This document shows, piece by piece, positions 50,871-63,739 of a stretch of 64,000 nt of DNA. The DNA comes from Rhizophagus irregularis (taxonomy: Eukaryota > Glomeromycota > Glomeromycetes > Glomerales > Glomeraceae), in assembly GCF_026210795.1 (NCBI RefSeq), contig NC_089455.1:186001-250000 (forward strand), written 5' to 3'. The notes under the pieces were generated by a model. It did no database searches, was not told the DNA's origin, and saw nothing but the letters and a program-made list of their open reading frames with translations. Position 1 is the stretch's first letter, and every line of letters starts with the position of its first letter. The position numbers and the translations under genes are program-made.

Positions 50871-52245
50871 AATGGTGGAAATTGATGCAATTAGTTAGAA
50901 TTAATAAAAAATTAGATTACTAGCTGTTATTTAAAAAATTACACAGAAAAATGTTTTAATTAGAGATAGTAAAAGGTATGTATCGGATTCTACATTCTTA
51001 TTTTATATAGGGGTGAATTAGATTTAAATAATTACGGCGGTGTAATGTTATTACTGTAATTCACAAAATGTTAGGAAAATATCAATCCTATGGACTGATA
51101 TTTTTTTGATAGCTTTAACCAATAATATTTTTATTGAACGAGGGACATTGGTCTTTGGCCAATATTTTTACTCTCATCCAATAATTATAATGTATTACTG
51201 AATTGCCGTAATGTTGAATTGCCAAATAATTAGAATCTTCATTATATCAAAAAATAATTTGGAATTATGATAAAATCGGCATTACGGCCATTACATGAAG
51301 TGCTAAATTGGTTTAATTCCCCCTTATGTACTGTATATAGTACATGAAAACGACTCAATTATTTTTTAGTTTTATTATTTTTCTTCAGTCACTCATTCTT
51401 GTCATTCATTCATCTTTACTATAATGTTAATCCGTGCGGAGGTAAACGGATGGGAGCATTATAGGATAAATTTTAATGACGGATATCCGTCGGTCGATGG
51501 CTGCCGTGCCGACAGCACTGCATTTTATGAAAACGGAAAAGGAAATAATAGAATGAAATAAGAAAAACAATAGCCGAATTAATGACACCACTGCAATTAT
51601 CACGTGTGATACCAGTATTAGCATTTATTAAGAATTTAATATATTGTCATCTTCCCGAAAATAGATATAAAAATTCTTTTAATAATTGTCCGAAGCGGAG
51701 CGTTCCGTCCGGCACGTGATCAATGATCTGCATATATACTACTTTAATTCAGATATTTACATAAAATAAAATACAAGAAAATAATTAATCAAATAAATAA
51801 AAGAAAAAAGAAAAATATTTAAAATATAATAAAATAAATAATAAATATAGAAAAATTCATCCAGTGACGAATAAGGGATGACGAATAGGATTTTTAATAA
51901 AAAATTTCTGTCCCCGGATTAATTAACAAGAATGTGTGATACGCTGTGATAAATAAACCTAACCCACCCTAACCCTAACTCCAATAAATAATAGAGAGAG
52001 CTCTGGTTAAATGTAGTTATAATAAATATAAGTGCTACATAAATTTTGATTACATAATTACTTTGCCACCACTGCGCCATGATCTACGGGTACAGGAAAA
52101 AATGCGGTCATTTAAATGAAAAGTCAATAAATAATAAATGAATTAATACTTACATATTTATAAGTTTAATCTATAATAAAGCTAATGAATTTCCTTCTTT
52201 CTATTATAATATATAAATATATGGTATATATTATTAGTATTTCAA
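50871..52245. other. Intergenic DNA with interstitial telomere-like tract
   Basis: Contains ttacgg/ccgtaa-type repeated words at 51035-51290, a cacgtg at 51605 and 51714, and a telomere-like run at 51954-51980. A 65-codon minus-strand open frame at 51427-51624 is judged a chance frame. It is the 3' flank of the kinase-Sel1 gene. Confidence 0.5.
51954..51980. repeat. Interstitial telomere-like repeat
   Basis: taaacctaacccaccctaa followed by ccctaact: four degenerate CCCTAA units. It is a second such tract in this window. Confidence 0.55.
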
Positions 52246-54810
52246 TTAGTCTGACAAAGAAACGGAGAAGAAACACATTACCTGGTCTACCAATTGCTTT
52301 TCTACCTTCGTAATTTCATCGGATATTTCCCAGGATCCATCATTCTCTTGATATTTTTTAAGCCAGCTTAATGACTTTTTAATATTTCTTTTTTTATTAT
52401 TATAACATCTCGCTAAATAATACTGAGATTGCACAAACCCGCTTTTAGCTGCTTTTTTGTAATAGCTAAATGCCTTACGCTTATTTTTACTGTTCATAAA
52501 ATATTCTGCAAGATTACATAAAGCTATATTTAAGCCTTTGTTAGCAGCAAGTGTATAATAATATAATGCTTTCTTGCAATCTTTTCCAATTCCGATGCCA
52601 TTATAATAGCATTCTCCAAGCTCAAAATGGCCATTTATATCATTTTTTTGACTCGCTTTACTAAACCATTCAAAGCTTTCTTTTTCATCCTTATCTACTC
52701 CAAAACCTTTTTTGTAGAATGTTCCAATCACTACTTCATAATGTTGTATTAATGTTTGATTATCTCTAAGTTGGTTAAAAATATCCTTCGATCGCGGTTC
52801 ATATTTTTCTAAAGTATATTTAAAATCAAAGTTCTTTGTTGCTCCAGTATGGTTATTTTTTTTATAATCTTCAACTATTTCATTTATTGCTTCCGCTATA
52901 TCTAAAGGTTTTCTTGCCTCTAATTTCTTAATTTCATCAGTTATATTCCAGGATCCATCTTTCTCTCGATATTTTTCAAGCCATTTTAAACCCTTTTTAA
53001 TACTTATTTTTTTACCATACCCATTATTATAAAATTTTGCTACATAATACTGAGATGGTACGAAATCTTTATTAGCAGATTTTTCGTAATAGTCAATGGA
53101 TTTGGCATATTCATTACTATTATAATAGTACTTTGCAAGAGTAAATAAGGCTATATTAAGCCCTTTATCTGCAGCAAATTTGTAATATTCAAACGCTTTA
53201 TCAAAATCTTTTTTAGTTCCAGTACCATTGTAAAAACATTCTCCAAGTTCATAATGACTATTTATATCACCTTTTTGACTCGCATTTTTAAACTGGTCGA
53301 AACTTTCTTTTTCACTTTTTTCTACTCCAAAGCCTCTTTTATAGAAAATTCCAATCACTACTTCATAATGTATTTTTGATGGATTATTTTTAAGATGATT
53401 AAAGAGACACGTTGACTGTGATTCATATTTTCTTAAGATGTGTTCAAAGTCAAACGTTTTTGTCGTTCCATTATTATTTTTTCTTAAATAACCTTGAACA
53501 ATTTCATTTACTAATTCATTTAATTCCATTTCACCGGGTTTATTACTTTTTTCTTTAATAAACTTCCAATTCACGTTTATTACGTTTATTATAAGACTGG
53601 AAGAAATAAAAGATTTTCTCGAATTTTTAGTCTCAGCTGGATTATTATTTGTCTCATTTCCTACATTACCATTATTAATACTATCATGATTGGATGATAA
53701 TCCGTTTAAAATACTGTAAACTTCATTAATTTTGGGTCTTCGGTTTGGGTTGTCTTTCCAACATTTTTTATATAACTTTTTGTAATCTGAAGGTGTATTT
53801 TTAATTGGTTTTTCTCTATAACCTTTACTGACTTTATAAAGTATAAAATTTTCCGCAATTTCCTTGTAAGGAGGATGACCACTTGTAATTTCCCATAATA
53901 AAATGCCTAAACTGTAAATATCTGATCTTTTGTCTCGACTATTATGATTATTCTTGAAACACCAAGGATCAATATATTCAGTCATTCCAATGACTCCATT
54001 AGCTTCTGAATTAGATTGGACTGTCAACTGTTTAGATAATCCAAGATCAGCGATCATTAATTTGCCATCGTTAACTAATATGTTTTTTGAATGCTTTTGT
54101 AAAAAAAAATTTAATATTAAACATATATAATCATAATGATAAATAATAATTTTAAGTGAATTATATATATTTACCAGATCTCTATGAATAATTTGTTTAT
54201 CATGTAGACATTGTAACCCTTTAGTAATATCAAGCGCCATTTGTATTTTGCGTTCCCATGATAATGAATCAAACCTTTCTTTATTTCCCAAATAATCTCT
54301 TAAAGTTCCTTCGTTAGCATATTGTAATACCATCATATAATTCCCAGATAGATCTATTTACAAGTATTTATACATAGTTGGTTAATTTATAATGTTAAAC
54401 TAATATTTTAAAAGGATGTTTTTTAAAAAATTCACCTTGTGTTACACCACGAAATCGATTGATGTTATCATGATAATGAAGAGAACGAATAAGTCTTAAC
54501 TAAAGACGAATTAAAAAAAAAAAGAAATCATTATTTTTTTTTCCATATTTAACATTATAATTAAAATAATGAACAATAGATTTTATACCTCCTTAATAAA
54601 TTCTTCAAATTTTTCTTTGTTAAGTGGGGAATTATTATTATTATTTAACATACTTTTTAATGCCGCATCTTTCATTCCTCTTTTATTCCAATTAGCTTTA
54701 TAAACAATTCCAAATCCTCCTCTACCAATTTCCACATTATCACTGAATTCTTTATAATCAAAATAGTTAATATCCTCACTTTTTATTTTTTCTATAATCC
54801 ATTTATCCAT
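52246..54810 (-). CDS. Protein kinase-Sel1 repeat fusion
   Basis: Four exons (54810-54589, 54499-54436, 54353-54175, 54093-52246) in matching phase give 770 residues. The kinase domain has the glycine loop IGRGGFGIVYKA, lysine in AALKSM, HRDLHSKN formed across intron 3, DLG instead of DFG (ADLGLSKQ), MTEYIDPWCF, and the DIYSLGILLWEITSGHPPY helix. It is therefore of TKL/Ser-Thr type and probably active. Residues about 340-765 are Sel1 repeats in two homologous halves of about 210 residues. Intron 3 is 81 nt and free of stops, so an unspliced frame reads through it, but the GT-AG borders and the restored HRDLHSKN favour splicing. The ATG at 54810 precedes the conserved N-terminus; another in-frame ATG lies at 54852. 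Confidence 0.9.
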
Positions 54811-57639
54811 CTTTTTAAGAATATAGGTTTGTATGTTTATATATAAGATCAATTTATTTGTTTATTATTATTCCTTTTATTTTTCCTGAAAAGATTCGTT
54901 TCCGAAATTTCGTGGATTTAAATATTTGAAAAATATTGTGCTTATCAGCTTATCGCAATAAAAAAAAGTGAAAGTAAGAAATTCGAAAATTCCTTACTAT
55001 TTTCAGAAAACAGGATAAATATAACATGCATAATTATTTTTATATTCATTTATTAAGACATTGAAAAAAAGGATAAAATTCTGGTACAATCGCAACTTCA
55101 ATTCCGTGGATAACAATGAAATATCTATTAAGGAATAAATATCGGGAAATCCACTACTATTCCTATTCCCAGATAGACTAAAAAAAAGGTAAAACTCTGG
55201 TACAACCTCCGTGGATAACAATGAAACAAAAAAGAGTTAAGTTATATTTATTCAAGTTTGAAAGTTGGTTGATCTTGCTGATCTTATCAGAAGTGAAAGT
55301 TATCATGCAGAAATTCATTACTAATTCATATTTCCAGAGCGAAGAATAATAAGATATTTAAGGACATGAAACTCTGGTACAATCGCAACTTAAACTCCGT
55401 GGATAACAATGATAAGAGTTAAGTTATAGTTATTATTAAAGTTTTTAAAGTTAATTCAATGATCTTATCAATCTTATCAAAAGTAAACTAACTCAATATG
55501 AAAGTTATCTAGAAATGATCTGCAACACACAGAGTCGCTAACACATATAAATATATATTCTCAATAAATTCAAAATATTCAAGAATTTAGAACGTCGAAC
55601 AGCATAATTTTCGCCATTGGTTCTGGCCGGTGAACCTCTGAAATTTTCGATTTGAAATCATTTGTAATCATCCAGACTCATGACTTCTACCGTCATTACA
55701 TGGAATCCGAGCTAATTTCACATCGGCTGGGGAGAAAATTAGTATAGTCTTTATTTTATAGGTATTACTTGTTTAATAACAAGTTTTTGTTGATATTCAT
55801 GTGTTATCTTCAGCCAACTGATGAGAAAATGTAATTGGTCAAACAACCGATTTTCCTTTTAGGTTAGTCAATTGCTTTTTTTTCGGATGCTTCATTCAAA
55901 AATGCATTTTTCATAAGGTTAGAGAACATTATAATGTTATATAAAAAAACATTGATTAAAGCAATTAAAGAGAGTGTGGCAAAAATAACATATAATAATT
56001 ATATAATACAGAAAATTTTTGCAATTTTAATTGAAAATACTTGAGATTCTAAATAATAATAAAAAAACAGTTTCTTTTTGTTAATTATGCAAGGTATTAT
56101 ACAAAAAGTCCAAAACAAATACTATTATATGTAAACATATACATTGAAAATATCTATAAAATAATTTGTTTTTAGCATATGATCATGTTCAATGCATGTA
56201 TCGTCTTCAAAATATTTTCTTGTTTACAATGACTAAAATAGTAAAAGAAAAATTAGAAATTATCTCAAGTACACAGTTAAATCGTTGAAGTGAGAGAATG
56301 CAATGTTACAAGTTCAAGAACTACAGGTGAAAGGCGGTTTCGAAAAAACTATAAAGCAACCATTGGTCTAATCAACAAATGATCGCTATACGTACCAGGT
56401 AATTTTTATTCGTTTTTTTATTCGTTTTCTTGGTAGATAGACTACTTATGAATTTACGGTGACCCGTGTTACTCATGCATCGGAGTCCGAAAGAATATAA
56501 TTATACTATTCGTATCAGCACGTGTTGATGTGCAATGATAACTGCGCTTCGGACTTGATAACGGTTTCCGTTTCCGTATTTTTCTGTGAAAGGGCTCCAT
56601 TTAGGCAAGTCCTTATGACGAAATAATAATAAAGTGACTTTTTCCCCGGTAAAGAAAATTGAATTTAACATATTATTTAAGTTTTATTTACATGTTACAA
56701 TTCTTGAATAATATGAAATTCATTATCCTCCTGCGGCGATTTTATTAATCGTCAAAAATTATGCTAGTGTAAAAATATATAAACAATGGCTATAAATCTA
56801 TTTAGGAATTTGTCAATATAATAACTCTATTAAAAAAATATCTCGATAACTTATCTTAATGCATTCATTAAAAAATTTTTCAATAATTTCAGGTTTGAAC
56901 GTTGTATGCCTCTTTCTTTTTCTTTTTTCAAGAGAAATGTTCCATTAAACTAGATAAGCCATAATCTTGAATATACCAACTTTTAGCATAAATAGATATG
57001 GTAATAATTAAAGCCGTAAATTCTTTGGTTAAATATACATAAAAATCCAATTTATTGATTAAAAATACATAAAAATCCCATAAAGAATTGTTGATCATAG
57101 CTAGATAATGTGGCTTGTGTAAGTGAAACGAAAGATTTGAAGATATAATAAAGTAAATTGGAATTGGAACTTACCTCTACGAATTATGAATTGTAATTAC
57201 AAAAGCGAGCAATAGTTTTCTTTAAAACTATAATGATATTAAGTGTTGCTTATATACAGTATATATATCATATATATATCAGATGTATACAGTATATAGA
57301 ATAATAAAACTTATAAAAATTTATGATAAATTGAATTTATTTTATACATATACATATATTTTTGTTCGGAAAAAAATTTAATTTACATTTAAAAAAAAAA
57401 GACGATAAATAATAAATTATGTACTTATTTATATATATCTTAAAAATACTGCAAAAGTACGCCTGAATAAAAAAGATCGGTTATTATAATATATTAATTA
57501 TAATAAGTGTAATTATAAAATATTATGAAATATCAAAATTTTCTAAATTAAAAGATTAAAAAACTATTTCAAATAATTAAATTATTAATAAAAATATAAA
57601 TAATTTTAAATAAATTATTATACTGTATATACAATTTTT
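54811..57639. other. Long intergenic DNA with degenerate tandem repeat
   Basis: About 2.8 kb. The only clear structure is the repeat at 55073-55515. The rest is AT-rich; a less AT-rich stretch at 56440-56600 shows no coding or RNA signal that I recognise. Confidence 0.5.
55073..55515 (+). repeat. Degenerate tandem repeat, three cores
   Basis: The core aactctggtacaatcgcaac followed by tccgtggataacaatga occurs near 55077-55119, 55193-55226 (lacking the cgcaacttNaa part) and 55369-55413. After copies 2 and 3 a second shared block follows (gagttaagttata, gatcttatcaNNagt, gaaagttatc). The period is irregular, about 115 and 180 bp. Confidence 0.75.
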
Positions 57640-58885
57640 TTAACATTTTTGACCCCAATACTTAAAGGTTTTCATATAGGTTTTACATTCTTCACATTCT
57701 TCATTAAATCTTTCAACAATTTCATCATATTCATTTCCATTAATTCCCATAAATTGGGGTAAAACTTTTTTCATATTCTTAAATGCCATTGAAAAATAAA
57801 TTAATGCAAATTCACCCAACCTTCCTCCCCAATATCCTAATGGAGTACATCGTTTCTCATGACATATAGTTGAAAATGAACTCGTTGAAGATAGGAACTG
57901 TGAAAGTCGTGGTGATATTATAGAATTTATGTTTTGCTCTTCGAAATATGATATTGCTGAATTACAGTAAATGAAAAATTTAATTAAATTGTCTTGGTTA
58001 TTATTAAATAAATATCATTTAATTACTTACTTGACTTTTGTAATTTGGCCGTATTTGGTCCTTCATTATAAAAAATTAAGTCCAATTCCTATAAATAATG
58101 ATTTAATTCAATACTCCAATAATAATAATATATTTTTAAATAGTGAGAGAGATCTACTTACCATAATTTCTATCCATCCGCCGACTTTTGTTACTCTAAG
58201 AAGTTCTTTTATAACTTTATCATTCCATTGTTCTTCTGTCAAATATTGAACCAAGAATCTTAAATGTACAAAATCAAATGTATTATCATCAAAAGGTAAA
58301 CCTTTTACTATATCAATTTGAGAGAATGATACATTTGATGGAATTCTGGAATCATCAGGAGATGGATACATTAATGCCGTGTCTATTCCGTAAAATTTAG
58401 AATTTGGATATTGTGGCGCAACATCTAAAATGAATGACCCGCTTCCACATCTATAAAAAAAAAAGTTATGATTTAGAAATTCTCGTATTTCGAATTTTTT
58501 TTTTCTTTTTTTTTTTTAATGAGGGATTAACATGAACCTACCCAACATCTAAGACCTTGGCGCCATTTTTTAATTTTTCCTTCACAGGGGAAGAAAAATT
58601 TCCTTGCCAAACGTATCTGAATATTAAATGTCTTAATTGAATTCTATCCACATGTTCATTATCAGATGGTAATTGATATTTTGAATTTCTTAAAATGTCA
58701 TCATAAGTTTTTGGGTCAACTAAACGAAATAAAGGAGAAATATCTCTGGAAATATGAGATAAATCTGCATTATGAAAATTCTGAATTGGGGAAGAAGGAC
58801 GTGGAGAATGAGAAGGAGGTGTAATTGGTGGTGTTAATAATTGATTGTGCGTTGAAGAAGCTGTTGTAGAATGTGGTTGTCCCAT
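57640..58885 (-). CDS. Class I SAM-dependent methyltransferase
   Basis: Four exons (58885-58542, 58450-58162, 58088-58031, 57956-57640) in matching phase give 335 residues. The N-terminus (1-45) is Ser/Thr/Pro-rich and probably disordered. The methyltransferase core has motif I VLDVGCGSGSF formed across intron 1, FYGIDTA, the post-I acidic region, LPFDDNTFDFVHLRFL (motif IV-like) and LLRVTKVGGWIEIMELD (motif V/VI). This is the Methyltransf_25/11 fold with the LRVxxxGG signature common in fungal small-molecule methyltransferases such as LaeA-like proteins. Substrate unknown. A cysteine pair near the C-terminus (ECEEC) is notable. Splicing is well supported by restored motifs at each junction. 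Confidence 0.88.
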
Positions 58886-61302
58886 TTGCTTTTAAATTTT
58901 AGTTGATTAATTAAATATAAAATTTTTTTTTTTAATATATCGATTATAATGATGAAAGAATTTATTATTACTTTTTTTTTACTCTTTTTTATCCGAAGAA
59001 AAAAAAATGAATCCGCTTAAATATGAAATTTTTTAATACGATGTCACATGACATTTCTCATGATGTCATGAGATACTACAAATATGGCCATATTTTTTTT
59101 CTTTCTCATTTTTTGAATTCAGCTGGTATTCCCATTGTGTAAAAAATAAATATTAGAATTTCTATATTTCTATAATCTTACGTCTTTATTCTTTATAGAA
59201 TGAATATTCGTGTTGTTTAACGTAATGGTAATATTTATATTTTGTGAGATATCATATAATTTTGTATTTTTTTTTCTGGTCGATTATTACTGAGATTTAT
59301 CATTTTGTTTATTAATCATATAGTACGATGAAATGATGACTGTTGTACAAAGGCTTGGCATGCTTTTTAAACCGAAAAAAAATGACATAATAATTTTCCA
59401 TGGAGTTTCGACGGTGTTTCATACTATTTTCCATTTATTTTTTTAATTAAGACTCAATTTATCAATATCGGGTAACGACAAAATAATTTAACAAAATGTG
59501 GTGATTATAATGATTTTTATTGGTTTAAATAAATATCGTAAAAATGACCTTGGCGTTTTAGAATTAATAAAGAAAACAAAATTGTGGGGTTAATGCCGAT
59601 AATGCATAAAAATCGTCCTTTGACCTTATATGGGTAATTTATGATTTAAGATAATCAAAAATTTATCTTGATTCAACAAAAACACATTGTTATATTAATT
59701 ATTATAATAATTATTATTATTACCATTCTTCTCCATTCGGAATAATCCATTTAAATAAAAACAATTGATTCATCGAAAAGTAACTAAATCGATATACATA
59801 TTTATAGTTGACATTTCCTCCGCCAAACTGCATGAACAATAAAATTGTGTTACTTCTATTTGAATCCTGGGAAATTTTTTATGGCTTGATTCTTAAATAT
59901 TATCAAAAAAAAAGATGAAAATAATCTAATAAAAAGCGTTCCACAATTATTGTACAATTTGCACGGCGGGTAAAAGGAATAATCGAATGGAAATAAGGTC
60001 ATCTAGTCATCTAACATAATTATATTAATGTCACCCCATACAATTTATTAACAAGGTTACGCCAATTTATCATGAGAATTTTATCATCTCTACATTTCCC
60101 ATTTTGATATTTTCCACTTTCTGGAATTTTTGTCTGGCGTTTAGCTCTTGCATTCGATTTTCAGCTTTATTTCTTGTATAAGACAATGGCCGTGCGATTA
60201 TCTCTAATTATGATAACGTAATCGATAAACTTAGTTCTACAATTTGACGATATCAAAACGTCTAAACTATGTTGAAACATCAAATTAATCCATACTAAGA
60301 AGAATAACCGAAAATCCCACGAAACTTGTATTATTTTAGAAAAGAATCATTCCGTATTCGTCGCCCCTAGAAGAAGAGAGAAATTTTCCCTGTTAAAGAA
60401 TTAAAAAGACAAACCGACCGCTATAAAGTACAGTTCCTATATTTTAAAAGAATGTTTAAAACAAAGTACATAAAATTAGCCGATTTGATTTCTGGATATT
60501 TCTAGTATATTTCTGCACGTGATGTAAATGCGCAGAAAATTTTAACGGTGAGGTAACATGAGACTGGGATATTTACATCTATTATTATATTTATTCATTC
60601 TCTAATAATCGTTCGTAATTCTTTTTATTGATGTTAAAAGAGAGAATCATTTATTGGAAATTTTTTCTTTTTTTTTGAAGAAACTTCGTTTTACGAATCA
60701 TAATTATTTTACCATGGAAAAACCGTGAAAATTAAAGAAATGAAGCCCATGATCGACGATAACGGGGAATGATTTATTATAGAATTTTATTAGTGTATTA
60801 AGAATGATGTAGTTTAAAGAAACAATATGTAATAATTATTTCAAGGTGATGATATTATAGTTTAAATATTATTCTCTCATCCAATTTCCTGAAATGGTAT
60901 GCGAGGTTGAGGATTATTATTTATATTATTAATAAAAAAGTGTCCTAAAATCCCAAAATTGGTTGAACTATGAGATAATTTGCTGTCAGATTTGTGCTAA
61001 CTTTTAAATTTGGTAATTTTTAGTTAACCAATGTTTTTCAATCCCAAAAAGGAAACTTGTGCATATATTAGCTTACGCCCTCAAATATCAAATACGTTGG
61101 GTCTAATAGTTAATGACGACGAATTTATTAATTTGGAAATCTTTTGTTTTTCATGTTTTTCAACCGACTTATCTAACGACTAATGGTTTTAATTAAATGC
61201 ACTGTGTACTTCGTTTTAATTTTTAGTTAAAAAAAAAAATGATTATTTAATCAACATTAATCGTGTAATGACTAAATTCTAACAATAAATTTTTTTTTCA
61301 AA
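58886..61302. other. Intergenic DNA; distal part belongs to the duplicated GTPase unit
   Basis: AT-rich. From about 60,420 onward the sequence matches, in order, the region before the second GTPase gene (62,700-63,739), so it probably contains the duplicated promoter. No gene is seen. Confidence 0.55.
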
Positions 61303-62367
61303 ATGAGAATTGACGAACAAAATACCAATACTCCTAATAATAAAAGAAATATATTACTAGTAGGTAAAACAGGAAATGGAAAGTCTACCATAGCTAATGT
61401 GTTAGTTAATAGCGAACAAGCGGATACTTTTAAGGAGAGTGATAGAAGTTCTAGCGAAACTAAACAAGCCAAAAGTGAAATGTTTGAAGTTACTTATGGT
61501 AATGAGAAAATCATTTACCAGATTATTGACACCGTCGGATTATGTGACACGGACATGGATGAAAAAGATATCTTTCTTAGATTGAGCGAAGCTATCGAAT
61601 TACTTAATGGAGAAATAAATCAAATTCTCTTTATAGTTGGTGGTAGATTTTCAAAAGAAGAAAATGAAGTTTACAACATATTCAAGAGTATTCTCTTTTT
61701 TGATAGTGAATGTAATATTTCAAATTATACCACTGTTGTACGAACTAGGTTCTCTGATTTTGAAGATAGGAATGAATGTGAAATAGACCGTAAAATCTTG
61801 GAGGAAAAAATTCCAGATGATATTCATATTATCTACGTAGATAATCCATCTTTGAAAGGAAATGAAAATAAAATCAATGTTAGTAAAGAATCTAGAAAAG
61901 CTTCCAAAGAGGTATTGATGAGACACTTATTGGATTATTGTCGAAAAAATTATCGTCCAAGTAGTTTAAAATTAATTAATGATCGCATAAATGAACATGT
62001 CAAAAAGGGAAAAGAACTTGAAAAAGAAGAAAAAAATCTACAGGAACAATTAAGAAAAGCAAAAGAACTAGGAAATCATGAAAATGAAAAACAAATACAA
62101 AAAAAGATAGATAATACAAAAAAATCTATAGAAAATGAAAATAAGAAAAAATCCGAGAAAATGAAACGAGGTCTTATTGATGTGATTAATCAAGCTGGAG
62201 AAAACTGGAAGTATGCAGCGGTAACTGGTGTAGAACAGGGTAACAAGGTCCTACCATTAGTAGGTGGTGCTGTAGGTGGTGCTATAGGTGTAAGTGTTGG
62301 TGCCGTCGGAACTGCTTTCAGTGCACTAGGATATGTATTTACTAAAATTGTCGGTGGCGAAATTTAA
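61303..62367 (+). CDS. AIG1/GIMAP-type GTPase, copy 1
   Basis: A single-exon 354-residue protein. G1/P-loop LLVGKTGNGKST (about residues 19-30), G2-region Ser/Thr in SSSETKQAKSE, G3 IIDTVGLCDTDMD, and a TTVVRTRFSDF segment in place of the usual G4 TKxD, as in AIG1-family proteins. Residues about 215-285 form a Lys/Glu-rich coiled coil. The tail is Gly/Val-rich and hydrophobic (LPLVGGAVGGAIGVSVGAVG and following), suggesting membrane insertion. Animal and plant relatives act in immunity and on membranes; the fungal role is unknown. The ATG at 61303 is the first in frame and aligns with that of the second copy. Confidence 0.9.
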   Translation: MRIDEQNTNTPNNKRNILLVGKTGNGKSTIANVLVNSEQADTFKESDRSSSETKQAKSEMFEVTYGNEKIIYQIIDTVGLCDTDMDEKDIFLRLSEAIELLNGEINQILFIVGGRFSKEENEVYNIFKSILFFDSECNISNYTTVVRTRFSDFEDRNECEIDRKILEEKIPDDIHIIYVDNPSLKGNENKINVSKESRKASKEVLMRHLLDYCRKNYRPSSLKLINDRINEHVKKGKELEKEEKNLQEQLRKAKELGNHENEKQIQKKIDNTKKSIENENKKKSEKMKRGLIDVINQAGENWKYAAVTGVEQGNKVLPLVGGAVGGAIGVSVGAVGTAFSALGYVFTKIVGGEI

Positions 62368-63739
62368 TGATCAAAAAAATCACAATTTACCTAATATTAT
62401 ATTCATCTCCCTTCCGTAGTAGTTGACATTTTTTCTTTACCATTTTTATTTCTTTATTTATAGTTTATATTTTTTTAAAAAAAATTAAATAAAGTCGCAT
62501 TTATAGTGAATCGCATGCGCTGATTTTACCAGCAGTTTCACAATCTGCTGCTTATATGATTGCTTCTGATTACAAATTTACGTAATCGATGAAATAAATT
62601 TGACAATATGTAAGCGTTTAAACGTTTAAACTGTTTAAACTACAGTATGTCAAATTAATAACTTAAAACTTCCCCAACAAAATTCTTTTCTAGAATAAAA
62701 GGAGCGCCCCACCCAAAGTACAGTTTTAAGAAAGAATTGAAAAATAAATAAAAGAATAATAAAAACTAAATTTTTTATTATATTTATAGAACAATAAATT
62801 ATGCTTAAGTTAATCACCTATCCAAATATTTTGTCTGCATGTGATGTAGAGGCGCAGAAAATTTTAATGGGAACACGAGACTTATCGGCTTATCTTAATC
62901 TACCGTAGATCCATATTAAAAATGACGATTTTAGTTACACTACGCTCGTTTATATGCGTTTAGTTTATATGTATCACTTATTGGATTATTTGGATACCTG
63001 GTATTTCCTAATCCTTAATCCGCCGTTAAAAGATATTCTAAAATGGTTTAATGGATTCAGAAATTAATTTCATTTGTTGTAGATATTGATATAATGAATA
63101 TTATTACTTTTTTTATATCGTAAAGTATATATCGATGATATCATATCATTATCACTAATTTAGAATATCGCACAAAGTTATTATCGCCTGCCAAGAATAA
63201 TAAAGTATGTTACGATAAAATTTTTTAACACAAAATTTTAAGCGAGTTTATCTTCGAGAATGAAAAGTTTAAATCAAAAATAATGGTTTATTAAATATAA
63301 ATTTTATGTAAGTTATTGATAAACTCCATTGTTCTGTATTCTCTTTGTGAATTGTTAACAATGTTTATTGAGAACTTCAAAAGAGGCTTTTAAAAGACTC
63401 CGGAAAATACTTGAAAAAGGCCAGTGTTGACAAGAATTGTTGAAAAAAACCAAACAAGGAAATTTGTGCATATATTGTGACTTTACGCCCAACAGTAAAC
63501 AATCAATTTTTTTCAGATTATTGAAATTATGGGTACGAATTTATTAATATGGCAATCTTTTGTTTCTGGTTATGGCAATATTTTGTACTTTATAAACCCA
63601 TTCACACACCTTTTCTTCAACCGACCTGGTTCTAACTAATTATTTAACTAGCTTGAAAAAAAAAACAAAAGTAAGTTATCAACATTAATGACCAAACTCA
63701 TACAATGAATTGTTGCTAAAAACTTCTTTAAGTAGGAAG
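62368..63739. other. Intergenic spacer between duplicated GTPase genes
   Basis: Its second half (62,700 onward) is the duplicate of the upstream region of copy 1. Direct aaacgttt/gtttaaac motifs occur at 62618-62640. No other gene is present. Confidence 0.55.

Noticed and set aside
51427-51624. 65-codon minus-strand hydrophobic frame
   Set aside because: Chance frame; no signal of selection, no neighbouring exon.
55003-55221. 72-codon minus-strand frame
   Set aside because: Its internal repetition (LLSTEL, LYQNF) comes from the non-coding tandem repeat on the other strand.
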